A model generated the notes under the pieces. The model was not told the origin of the DNA, ran no database searches, and was given only the letters and a program-made list of their open reading frames with translations. This document shows positions 22,812 through 33,500 of a stretch of DNA of 64,000 nt, piece after piece (the first letter of the stretch is position 1; every line of letters begins with the position of its first letter). A program made the position numbers and the translations under genes. The stretch covers positions 23,312,878-23,376,877 of the forward strand of contig NC_023749.2 in the NCBI RefSeq assembly GCF_000499845.2, written 5' to 3'. The stretch is from Phaseolus vulgaris. Taxonomy: Eukaryota; Streptophyta; Magnoliopsida; Fabales; Fabaceae.

Positions 22812-23511
22812 TGATGGAAGAGGCCCAAGCACAAGCCCACATGCAAGCCCACCAAAGGGTAGATTTGGGCCAACCATAAAGTTATGGCCAAGAGGATCCA
22901 AGAAGACGTTCTTTTACATGTTCAAATGCCATAAACTCTAGTGTAGAGTAGACTTTAATTTCTTGTCAAAATTAGCATAGGAACTTTATTTGTAATTTTC
23001 TTAGAATTAATTTTGGCACCTAAAACACCAACCTAGGTAAACTTAGAGTTTCTAAAAAAAACCTCTAAATTTACCAAGGCCGGTCTAGAAAGCCCATGGA
23101 GGGGGTGAGCATAAAAACTAGACACACCCCTCCCCATGTGCTCATTTGTGCACCCATGTGCCATGTGCACCCATGTGCTTCACATTTACATTTCATTTGG
23201 CTAGCATTAGGGTTGCATTATGGTCCTCCTTAGCCTATAAAAGGAGGAGCCTACACCTTGTATTTTCAAGTTTATTGTGAGTAAAGTTATGCTGCCAATT
23301 TGTGCTCAACTTTGCTTCTCCCTAGAATCCTAGGCTCTAAACTTCAATTCCTTCATCTTTTCCCTTGAGCTGGCCGAACCACTCAATACCCACACTTATC
23401 ATGCACCTACAAGATCAACACCACTCTTAGGAGGATCTTGCTCACTCTCATACATTGCTTCCGCCCCATACTCTACATTGATTCAAGAAGAACTTCATGA
23501 AAATGCCATCA
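22812..23511 (+). repeat. 5' LTR of F (D-type U3)
   Basis: 700 bp, TGATGGAAGAGG ... AATGCCATCA. TATA box TATAAAA at 23236-23242, lying between TCCTCCTT and AAGGAGGA. U3 (22812 to about 23085) matches element D, not F's own 3' LTR. Confidence 0.9.
23236..23242 (+). promoter_or_regulatory. TATA box in F 5' LTR
   Basis: TATAAAA between arms of an inverted repeat TCCTCCTT/AAGGAGGA. The same arrangement occurs in D at 56263-56269. Likely core promoter; transcription would start about 30 bp downstream (inference). Confidence 0.65.
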
Positions 23512-23513
23512 TT

Positions 23514-23526
23514 TGGTATCATGAGC
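23514..23526 (+). other. Primer binding site of F
   Basis: TGGTATCATGAGC three bases after the LTR. It equals the complement of the plant initiator-Met tRNA 3' end (TGGTATCAGAGC) except for one extra T. D and E have the same site. Confidence 0.7.
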
Positions 23527-25378
23527 TTTTGGTTCTTCAAGATGAGTAGCTTGGTCTTTTAAATTTTCAGTTCTTCTTTATTTCATATTGTCATTTAAAT
23601 TCCATACTTGTCTTGCTGTTTTTTACTTTTTAAATTGTTCTTGGTGTGCTTATGGAAGATCCAACCGAAGCACAATTGTTCAATTGATCTTGAACAAATT
23701 TTGTGCAACTTGTGATAGGATTCCTTACACCATTGAGTGGCTGTTTTCTTTTAGGAATTTGAGTCCTTATTGCTTTCTTAATTTTGCTTCATTTTATGCT
23801 TTGAGTCTTTATTTTCTGAATCTATAAATGTTGTGTCAAGTCATGTGAATCCATATTTGTCAACAATTCTTAGTAGTCCTATTATTGGCTTGATTGTTTC
23901 TTGCTTTTGGGTCTCTTTAATTTGTTTGAATCTGCTGTTCTTTGATCCTTTGGTGCCTTTTTTTATTTTTAGTTTGAGTTCATATTGTGTTTAGATCATA
24001 CACAATTCTATTTCACAAATTTCCATTGTGTCTAAACTTTGGTATCTTGCTGTTTTTGTTTCCAGTTTTCAGATTCCCCTGTTTACACCTTCTCTGTTTT
24101 GGCTGTTTTAACCCAGAAAAATATTTCCACCCATAGGAAAATTCTGATTTTCTGGAAAATGCAAGTTTAAAGTGTTATAGAAAAGACAAAAAAAGAATTA
24201 GGTCAAAAGAAGCAACAGAAAAAAAATGATAAATCTTTTAAGATCAGAGTGCAAATCTGAAGCGCTCCAGCTGGCATAACCGAACACCAATTTTGCAAAA
24301 TTTATTAAAAAAAAATGGTGCATCCGTTTTGATGAATCCAAAGCCAGATTTTAGATAAGATCCTGAATATCTTGCATAACAAATTTCAGAGCCAAATTCC
24401 AAAATACAGATTAGCATAAATCGGGGAACAAACACGTTTTCTGGCCCACAACATTTTCCAGTGGTGCTGTTTTTTTTTATTTGGTCATCTAATCTAGTGC
24501 TTTTCTTTAGGAATTCTTTTGTGTGCCAACCTTTTATTGAGTACCTTTAATTGTTTGCTTTAATTTCTTGAATCTCTTTCTAAGTTGTCATATTCTAAAT
24601 CCTTTTGGTGGTACTATTTTATTCAATTAAATTTGTTTCTTGCTTTTGTTCTTTGACCTCTAAATTGGGTGCTGGAATTTAATTCTTCTTTGGTGCTTAT
24701 GTGAACGGGAACTTGATTTGGTTCAGGTTTAGCCCTTTGCTAGGTGCTGGAAATTGGAGGATTAAAGGCCATCATTCTAAGGAGAAGACAAGGTCAAAGC
24801 CAAAACAAACATTCTTGAAATAAACACTACAAACACTTGGAAGAGCAACAATCAAAGACAACAAGGAAGTGCACTAATCAAAAGAGGATCAACAAAGGGA
24901 GTTCTCTTATTTCCTTTGCAACTTGGTTTATTGTTAATTACCTTGTTAATTACGTTTTAGACGGTGAGTGTGTCTTCAAGAGCTCAAAGTGTCCAAGAAG
25001 CCTCACCTAGGGCCGAATAGTATAGCATTCTTGATTAGTAATTGTTACTTGTTTGTAATTGCTTTTTCTTTTGCTTTCATAGCTACACTTTGCATGGTTA
25101 GTTTTGTTTAAATTTGTGTTAAACCGACTAGCTTTGTTGATTAGTAGCTTGCATTGTTTTCTTTCATTGAAAATTTGATTTCTCAACTTAATTGTGTTCT
25201 AAGTGGTTTACTAAGAGAAAGTTTTGTGTGAAGACATTGAGGGATAGTTTTTGGCTAAGGCAAAGGCTTGGTATTTAAGTAGTCCTTTGTGACTCACCTC
25301 CCTTACCTGGAAAACTACCTTCTTTGACTTTCCTAAGTTTTCTCAAGGTAAAATACTTGTATACACAAAGCTTTAGCC
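23527..25378 (+). other. Long non-coding leader of F
   Basis: About 1.85 kb, T-rich, no convincing ORF. Alignable by eye with the leaders of D (56554-58399) and, on the minus strand, E (47333-45483). A strong splice-donor look-alike ACGGTGAGTGTG occurs at 24958-24969; no matching acceptor is certain. It may hold packaging and translation signals (inference). Confidence 0.6.
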
Positions 25379-27289
25379 ATGTCTTCTTCTTCTCATTCTA
25401 CAAAGTCTATTGGAAGTGAATTAAAATCTTTAAAAACTCTTTTGAAAGAAGTTTCACAAACTGTGCAATCAATTGCTTATAGACAATTGGAGAGTGAGAC
25501 TAAACTTAATGTTTTGACTAAAGCAAAGGATGAGAAGTCTCACATTCTAAAAAAATTACCTTCTCATGCATATATCTCTAAAGATCATGATTCTTTTGGG
25601 GAGGGAAGCATTAGAGTAAATGATTATTATCAAGCACCCCCTAGAAGACATAGAAGAGATAGAAAAGAACAAGAAAACCCAAGAGGGGTTAGGGTAGACC
25701 AACCCTATTTCCATGGAAAAGAAAATATAGAAGCTTGCGTAGATTGGGAAATGAGGGTAGAAAAATTGTTTGCTTCCCATAAAGAAAGAAAGGAAAGAAA
25801 AACACAAAAGAAGAGAGGGGAAGTCGAAAGGGAAGCTAAAGAAAAAGAAGAAAAATAAAAGCATGAGAAGACCCTTGAAGAACAAAAGGTGTGGGAGAAG
25901 AGTGTTCCTTCCCACAAGGTCATTCAACAAGACCAAAGATTTAAAAATACCTTTGAAAATATGTGTCTTGCTGAACAACCTCAAAGCCTTACCTTTTGTA
26001 AAGGAACACTTGCAAGCCTAAGTGAAAAAGAAGAGTCTTTAAAAGAAGCTTGCATAGATAAAAATGAAATAGATTATTTCTCATATGTGCTAGGATATCA
26101 CCAAGTGAATGTCAAGTTTTTTATAAGCATCTACAAAAACAAATTTTTATGTGAAGTAGGGCCTAAAGAAACTTGTCATGTCTTATTGAGACAACCATTG
26201 CAAAGTGTACAAATCCTTATAAACAATGGTTGTCACAACGAGACTATCCTTACACATAAGAGAAAAAGTCTTCATGAAAGAGAACTCATGGGACAAATTA
26301 GAGTTGATAAAACTCTAGAGCTTTTAAAAGGAAAACTTTTGTCCCCCATGAGAAAAGAAGTTCAAAGACATTACCTTAGGTACAATTCTTGTTTTCAAAA
26401 TACGCCCAAGGCAATGTCTCATAAACTCTATACTCCTTCACCTTTTGCAAATGATCCTTGGGAAGATATAAATTTCCTATTAAAACTCCCTAGGACAACA
26501 AAAGGTTGTGATTCAATCTTCATGGTTATGGATAAACTCTTCTCTAGAGAAGTGATACATCTTCATGGTTTATCTTCAAGCATAGTGTTGAATAGAGTTC
26601 CAAATTTCGCAAACCATGATTTGAGGATTTCCTTTGGAAAACTTGCAACTAAATTGCACACTTTAAATTCTTATCATCCTCAAACGCATGGTCAAAATAT
26701 ATTTGAAAATCTAGCTCTTTCTACTATGCCTAGAATAATCATGAAGTGCACACACAACTCTAGAGGTGAGCAAACATACCATAAAGTAGTTCACAAAACT
26801 ACTTATATTTCTACTTTTAAAGTTATGTGTGGGTTCAATCATCTTTCTCCTTTTAAGTTGTTACCATCTTCTATAGGATTTATGCCTAAAGAGAAAGTAA
26901 CCACAAATGAACCTTTTAAAATACATAAGATGATTAGAGACCACACACAACCATTAAAAGAGAAACTTTGTCCAAGGTTGCCAAAACCAAAAGAAAAGCA
27001 AGAATGGCAACCTAGTAAAATTAATTTGCAAACTAACACCTATGCCTTATTTGATTATTTCTATAGGCGGACGTTTGATCCAGGAGGACAAGCTTTGGCG
27101 AAGCAAAAGGTTGCTATCCGAGATCAAGTCTGTAGATCTGAGGATAGATCTTTTCCCGAAGGAGGAGATGATGGACACCATCCAGCCACAACCATCCCCC
27201 TAGTTGAAGAAAAAGCTTTGGATTTGAGGACAAATCCTTTTCAAGAGGGAGGGGATGATGGAGGAGGGCCCAAGCTCACCACACGATGA
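25379..27289 (+). pseudogene. F rearranged gag-integrase frame
   Basis: Gag N-terminus (25379-25858, MSSSSHSTKSIGSELKSL) matches the first about 130 residues of E, then stops at a TAA (25856-25858) where D reads on. The frame 25889-27289 continues with E-like segments in altered order: the [10 protein letters not shown] linker (E residues 558-567), then FLCEVGPKETCHVLL (E about 474-488), then integrase from LMGQIRVDKTLELL. Zinc knuckle, retropepsin motif, RT and RNase H are absent. All three integrase acidic residues are replaced (MDF to INF; SDRD to LNRV; QTE to QNI) and finger cysteines are lost. No catalytic activity is expected. The stop lies inside the 3' LTR. Confidence 0.85.
27243..27255 (+). 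other. Polypurine tract of F
   Basis: AAGAGGGAGGGGA abutting the 3' LTR; the identical tract in D is at 60268-60280. Confidence 0.8.
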
Positions 27290-28008
27290 AAGCCAAGCCT
27301 CCAAGACTAGACGGTCTAGCCTATGATGAGGAGCGTCTAGACTCAAAAAGGAGCGTATAGCCCATGAAGAGGAGTGTCTAGGCCATGATGAGGAGCGGCT
27401 ACATAAGGAGCGTCTAGGCCATGATGAGGATTCGTTCTGGACCGTCTAGCTTCACATACACATGGGTCAAAGCTACGGTTTTGGGAAGAGAAGACCTTTG
27501 TAATTGTTACATAAAGGCCCATTAGGGGTGCTTAGTAATTAGAGTAGTGTAGAAAGCATATTTGTGTGAACATTCTAGAAAGACCATGGAGGGGGGGGGG
27601 GGTGAGCATAAAAACTAGACACACCCCTCCCCATGTGCTCATTTGTGCACCCATGTGCCATGTGCACCCATGTGCTTCACATTTACATTTCATTTGGCTA
27701 GCATTAGGGTTGCATTATGGTCCTCCTTAGCCTATAAAAGGAGGAGCCTACACCTTGTATTTTCAAGTTTATTGTGAGTAAAGTTATGCTGCCCATTTGT
27801 GCTCAACTTTGCTTCTCCCTAGAATCCTAGGCTTTAAACTTCAATTCCTTCATCTTTTCCCTTGAGCTGGCCGAACCACTCAATACCCACACTTATCATG
27901 CACCTACAAGATCAACACCACTCTTAGGAGGATCTTGCTCACTCTCATACATTGCTTCCGCCCCATACTCTACATTGATTCAAGAAGAACTTCATGAAAA
28001 TGCCATCA
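27256..28008 (+). repeat. 3' LTR of F (E-type U3)
   Basis: 753 bp. U3 (27256 to about 27576) carries degenerate GAGCGTCTAGG repeats and AAGGCCCATTAGGGGTGCTTAG, like element E and unlike F's 5' LTR. From TCTAGAAAG (about 27574) onward it matches the 5' LTR closely. A 12-G run lies at 27591-27602 near the switch point (5 G in the other copies). TATAAAA at 27733-27739. Confidence 0.9.
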
Positions 28009-29583
28009 CCCTCTACTGGGTTCCTGGGGTTGAATTCAAGAAATCCAGGGACCTCGAAGCTATGGCCCCCTACGAGCGCGAGCTATGTGGGCTGTTCCTG
28101 GGGGCCAAGTACAACTCTGCTCGGCTCATCAAAGATGAGTTCGATGTGGTGGCCCTGAAAAAGTACATAGGTAGCTCTTCTTCCACCTCTTAGGATGCTT
28201 GCACCTTCTCATGCATGCTTTTATGTGTTTTTACTTACCTGCGTAACTTGAGCATCTAACCCTTCCTTTTCTCATCTGTGTAGATTCAATGTCGGGGAAA
28301 GACAGGAGGCTAGCCTTGCTGGAGCTTGCCAAGCGTCGGGGAACAAAGGGAACTGGCTCCTCTTCTTCTACTACTGAGCTCATTGCAGCCCCTCCTCTCT
28401 CGGTCGCGCCAGCTGAAGGCCCCGAGCAAGGAAGGAAAAGGAAAAGACTGGTGAAGGCTTCTACTTCACTTGCTGCTGCTGCTGCCTCAACCGAAGAGGA
28501 AAGCTCTGGCTCTCCTCTTATACACCGCCAGAGGAAAATGCCAGCGGTCGATGGGGCTTCGTCTCTCCAGCCTGGGGAGATCGAGGTGGTGGAGGTAGAG
28601 GAAGGTTCACCCCCTCCTCCCTCTACTCAACCTGCCTCAGAGCCCACATGCCTCCCTTCTCCCTGCCAACAGTTGCCTCCAACTTCTCAACCGCCATCTC
28701 CCCCCCAGCAGGCCAATCACCTGGTCCATCTGCTCATCCTGCTGGGGGTGCTTCTGCTCAACCTGGGGGTCCACCACCACCACTGCCAATCTCCACTGCA
28801 ACTGCTGAATGTGGTGGGTCCAGCTCACGCCCAAGCGCCTCTGGGGCCAGCCATGAAAACTTCAGCAGGGTCATCACCTTGGTTCGACAGCTCATTAGCA
28901 ACCGGGAGCTCGTCGAATGGAACGGTGATGAGGTGGACACGCACCTGGCCAGGCAGATGGTGCTCTCTCTGGAGTTTTCCACCCAACATCGCAAGCAAAT
29001 AGCCCTGGAGAAGAGGGTGAAGGAGCTTGAGCACGACAAGGAGTCACTGCGAAGTGACTTCGAAGCTGCTCAAGGGTCTGTAGAGCTGATGCGGGGCATG
29101 GTGGAAAAAGCTAGGAGGGAGTACCTAGCGCAGGTCCAAGAGACCATCAAGACGGAGATCTTGATGGGGCAGACTGTGAGCTCTCTGGACTGCGCGGTGG
29201 TGGAGCTACGGGCCAAGACCTCCTCCCTACGCCAACTGAATTCTCAACTAATGGGGGAGCTCGAGTCCACCAAAGAGGCGGCTGCTGCTGGAGAGAAAAA
29301 ACTTGAGGAGGCGGTGGGCAAACTGTCTGAAGCCAAGGGTCAGCTGGAAGAAGCTACCTCCTCCCTTGCTGCCCTTACCACTGAGAGAGATGCTGCGGAG
29401 GCCTCAAAGCAAAAACTGGAGGCGGAGAAGGCTGATTTGATGAACGTGGGTGCCGATGCCCTTACTGAAGGATTCGAGCTAGCACTCGAGCAAATCCGAT
29501 GCGTTCTCCCAGACCTGGACCTCTCGCAGTTCAGCATCTATCACGAAGTGGTAGATGGAAAGCTCATCCCTCCTGCCCCTTAA

Positions 29584-30430
29584 TCTCTTCTCTTCCTTGT
29601 AAATTTTAACTTCTGCACAACTTTTCTTAGTACTCAAAATTTGTATAAGACTTGGTTGTGAATATAAACTCTCAATTTGTATGAGCTTCTTCTCTTGTAT
29701 TTTTCTTAAGCTTCACTTTTCTTTATGCACATGACTAACTGTTGGCTAGCTTAGGTTCAGCGCGATCTTAAGCTTTGTCTTTCCCTTTGCACACGACTAA
29801 GTGTTAACCAGCTTAGGCCTAGCGCGATCTGCCTCCCTTGTTCTTGGCCTCTACTTGATCACGACTAGCTATTCCCTTAGCTTTGTGTTTAACAGTCCTT
29901 GTGCGCTGCTTTGCACCACTAACCAATCACTGACGACTCATCAGTGATCGTTCTTTGGTCTTTACTTAGCTTCTTTGTCGCTTTAACGCTAAGTGCATAG
30001 AAGACTTTGACATCATTCGCTCGAGGTGATGCCCCGTTTTGGGGAAAGAAAAGTGTTTCTCGCTAACCCCTCTTACTTTCCCCAAGGTCATCGCCCTTCG
30101 GCGGGTTGAGTCGTTCATTCCCTGCCTCACTCCTGGGGTGAAGAGGGTTTTGGACTAAGAGCCTTACTGGGCCAATATTGGTGTATGCCAAGTGGGTAAG
30201 GACATTTGTCAAAATCTTTCCTTTCCCTCCCTTGGTCTTACTAGCACCCCTGGCTTTTCAAACCCTTAACTGCTTGCGCTCACACCTGGGGTGAGGAAGA
30301 CTTAGATCGGTGCCAGTACTTGCGCCTAGGGCAAGTAAGGCCTACCCAATCACCTGCACTAGCACCTGGGGCAAGGAGGATTTTAACTTTAATACTTGCG
30401 CACACTTGATATGCTGGAAATTTTTCCTTT
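29584..30430. other. H spacer between antisense gene and pol
   Basis: Non-coding, about 850 bp. It contains a loosely duplicated segment with GCTTAGG(T/C)(T/C)(C/T)AGCGCGATCT (29748-29831) and scattered CACCTGGGG-type repeats (30283-30375). Both 3' UTRs, of pol and of the antisense gene, should end here. No terminator assigned. Confidence 0.55.
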
Positions 30431-30480
30431 AATTGGGTGGCTTCGTTAAAAACCCTCCTTAGGGAAAAGAGTGCCCCCTT
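30431..30480 (-). other. Conserved post-pol block (copy in H)
   Basis: Matches the blocks in M (1901-1955) and P (37059-37109): plus-strand reading AATTGGGTGGCTTCGTTAAA followed by AACCCTCCTTAGGGAAAAG and a C run. Conserved without coding potential, 70-120 bp beyond the pol stop. Role unknown. Confidence 0.6.
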
Positions 30481-30550
30481 GTCTGTTCAACTGTTTCCAC
30501 TACATACAAAGCATGTATCTTTTAGCGCGAGAACGCAACTACTTTACAAC

Positions 30551-33500
30551 TTAACTGAAGTAAAATTTTAAATGGGTGGCGTTCCACGTTCTGGGGATTG
30601 CTCCTCCCTCTAGAGTTTCTAGCCGATAAGCTCCGTTTTCCAACGTCTCAACCACTCTGTACGGGCCTGTCCACTTTGGAGACAATTTGTTCTGCATGTC
30701 ATTCTGATGCACCTTTCTCATCACCAGATCACCTTCCTAGAAGCGCCTGGGCCTCACTTTAGAGTTGTGCCTCCGCTCTACTCTTCTTTTTACAGCTTCA
30801 GCACTGACTCTGGCTTCTTCTCGCACTTCGTCCAGCAGGTCTAGGTTCACCTTTCGTTCTTCATTGGACTTTTCAACAATGAAGTTCAAGAATCTGGGGG
30901 AGCTCTCCTGTATCTCCACGGGAATCATGGCGTCTGTCCCATAGACAAGGCTGAAGGGTGTCTCATGGGTGCTGAACTGTGGGGTGGTATGATAAGACCA
31001 TACAATTCTGGGGACCTCCTCTGCCCAGCCTCCTTTGGCCTTGTCTAGTCTTCGCTTCAGCCCCCTGAGCAGTACTCGATTTGCCGACTCCACCTGCCCA
31101 TTGGTTTGTGGGTGTTCCACTGAAGCGAAAACCTGTTGTATCTTTAACTCTTCACACATCTTCCTTAGCTGATGACTCGTGAACTGGGTGCCATTGTCGG
31201 AGACCAACCTCTTGGGTATTCCGAAGCGGCAGACGATGTTCTTCCAGACGAAATGCTCGACTTTCTGTGCGGTGATGTGTGCGACTGGTTCTGCCTCCAC
31301 CCACTTGGTGAAGTACTCAATGGCCACGATGAGAAACTTCATCTGCCTTATCGCCAGGGGAAAAGGTCCTAGGATGTCGATCCCCCATGTGTGAAATGGC
31401 CACGGGCTATGGATGGACCTCAACTCCTCAGGAGGTGCCTTGTGCCAGTCTGCGTGCAGTTGACACTGTTTGCAGCGCTGAGCAAACCTTACGCAGTCTT
31501 CCTTCAGCTTTGGCCAGTAGTACCCCGCGCGGAGTATCCTACTTGCCAAAGTGCGACCACCTACGTGGCTACCGCACACCCCCTCGTGCAGCTCAGACAT
31601 GAGTCTGGTGCATTGCTCGCCGTGCACACAGATCTGCACAGGGTGAGAAAATCCAAATCTAAAGAGGTTTCCATCTATTAGAGTAAACTTACTTGAACTC
31701 CTCTTTATCCTTTTTGCCTCTGCCACGTCGAGTGGGAGTACACCATCTTCTAAGTACAACTGGTATGGCGTTATCCAGGTGTCGGGCTCCTTCTCCGCGC
31801 GGACCTCCATTGACTCATCGGTCTTCGACGGTCGCGATCTCACCCTCGGTGCTCTCAGCGTTTCTTGGGTCAACGACCGATGACAGATCGTCAGGCGTTC
31901 CAATGACTTGTATACATGAAGCACCTGGTTGTCTGACACGAACACACATGGTACCTTCAGGGTCTCCTGAATGACGGTCCTCTGCTTCCCCCCTTTGCCT
32001 GAGCTGGCCAGCTTGGCAAGCAGGTCTGCTCTGGCATTTTGCTCTCTTGGCACGTGTACCAATTCAAACTCGGTGAAGGACGTCTTCAGGAGCAGTACAT
32101 ACTCCAGGTAGGCTGCCATCTGGGGATCCTTTGCCTGGAAATACCCTGTAACCTGCCCCGTGACCAGCAAAGAGTCACTTTTGGCCAGCAGGTTTCTTGC
32201 TCCCATTTCTCTTGCCAGCAACATTCCTGCGATCAGGGCTTCGTACTCCGCCTGATTGTTGCTGGCCTTGAAGGCAAAGCGGAGGGACTGCTCGATCAGT
32301 ACCCCGTTTGGGCCTTCCAAAATGACTCCAGCGCCACTCCCCTGCTGATTAGAGGAACCGTCCACCGATAACACCCATCGGAAACCTAAACCTTCTGCAG
32401 GTGTCGCGATCGACGACAACTCGACCACAAAGTCCGCGAACACCTGCCCCTTGATCGGTCCTCGGGGCTTGTACTGAATGTCAAACTCTGACAATTCCAC
32501 CGCCCACTTGACCATCTTGCCTGCTACATCAGGTTTCTTCAGCACGTTTTGGATAGGCAGATCAGTCATCACCACCACTGTGAAGCTGTGGAAGTAATGC
32601 CTGAGTCTTCTGGCTGAAAACACCACCGCCAGGGCAGCCTTCTCGAGGGCCTGGTACCTTGTTTCAGGGCCTTGCAGCACCTTACTCACGAAGTAAACAG
32701 GCCTCTGGGTCTGGTCTTGCTCTTGCACCAGGACTGAGCTGACTGCTCTCTCCGTCACAGCGAAATATAGGCGAAGAGGGATGCCTACCTGAGGTTTTCG
32801 CAAAACTGGTGGGCTCGCCAGATACTCCTTCAGTTTGATGAAGGCCTCCTCGCACTCCTGTGTCCAAAGGAATCTGCTGTTGCGTTTGAGACACTGGAAG
32901 TATGGATGACCTTTCTCCCCTCCAGCGGACATAAACCGGGACAAGGTTGCCAAGCGACCGGTGAGCTGCTGCACCTCCTTCACCGTCGTTGGGCTCCTCA
33001 TTGCCACGATTGCTGCACACTTCTCTGGGTTAGCTTCGATTCCCCGCTCTGTTAAGAGGAAACCCAAGAACTTCCCAGCCTCCACACCAAAAATACACTT
33101 CTCTGGGTTGAGCTTCAGCCTGTACTTGGCAATGGTGGTGAATAGTTCCTCCAGATCAGCTGCATGATGCTTCTTCTCTCGGGACGTAACCACCATGTCA
33201 TCTACATATGCATGTACGTTCCTTCCCAGCATGGGCGAGAGTACCCTATCCATGAGCCGCTGGTAGGTGGCCCCCGCGTTCTTTAACCCGAATGGCATGA
33301 CCTTGTAGCAATAGCAAGACCGTTCCGTCATAAACGCGGTCTTGCACTCATCCATGGGGTGCATCCTGATCTGGTTATACCCCGAGAAAGCGTCCAAGAA
33401 GCTGAGTAACTTTCCCCCTGATGCGCTATCAACTAGGGCGTCTATACTGGGTAAGGGGTAAGAATCTTTGGGGCACGCCTTGTTGAGGTCAGTGAAATCC

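Larger units (their letters stand above)
22812..28008 (+). mobile_element. Element F: non-autonomous CRM-like retrotransposon, TSD CCCTC
   Basis: 5197 bp, flanked by CCCTC at 22807-22811 and 28009-28013. 5' LTR 22812-23511, PBS 23514-23526, a leader of about 1.86 kb, a rearranged gag-integrase frame 25379-27289, PPT 27243-27255, 3' LTR 27256-28008. It shares internal structure with D and lacks protease, RT and RNase H. The two LTRs have different U3 halves although the TSD is intact (see findings). Confidence 0.93.
22132..29583 (+). pseudogene. Antisense gene of H, split by element F
   Basis: Starts at the ATG at 22132 (MARLKQTARI). A frameshift near 22300 moves the frame; GMPICADDRATNGVPF, RLPFTFFEKELMMEL and NAWAFIRAF follow (PF04195-like). 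F is inserted at 22812-28008. Removing F and one CCCTC copy rejoins the frame exactly as EGYPL-YWVPG, completing the FPLYW motif of the other copies. A coding intron is inferred at 28171-28284 (GTAGCT ... GTGTAG), joining KKYI-DSMSGKD. Exon 2 has a KRKRLVKA basic segment, a Pro-rich linker with a frameshift near 28660, then a coiled coil (about 28900-29450) and the C-terminal motif EVVDGKLIP, stop 29581-29583. Disabled by F and two frameshifts. Function unknown. Confidence 0.82.

Noticed and set aside
24958..24969. Leader intron in the CRM-like elements
   Set aside because: A good donor look-alike is present but no acceptor with clear polypyrimidine tract and CAG is consistently placed before the gag ATG; kept only as a remark.
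22132..29583. Cellular host gene disrupted by F
   Set aside because: The protein occurs in M, N and P in the same position relative to pol and PPT, so it is element-encoded.
30431..30480. PPT of H
   Set aside because: No LTR follows; the real PPT and LTR are 9 kb further along at 21539-20340.
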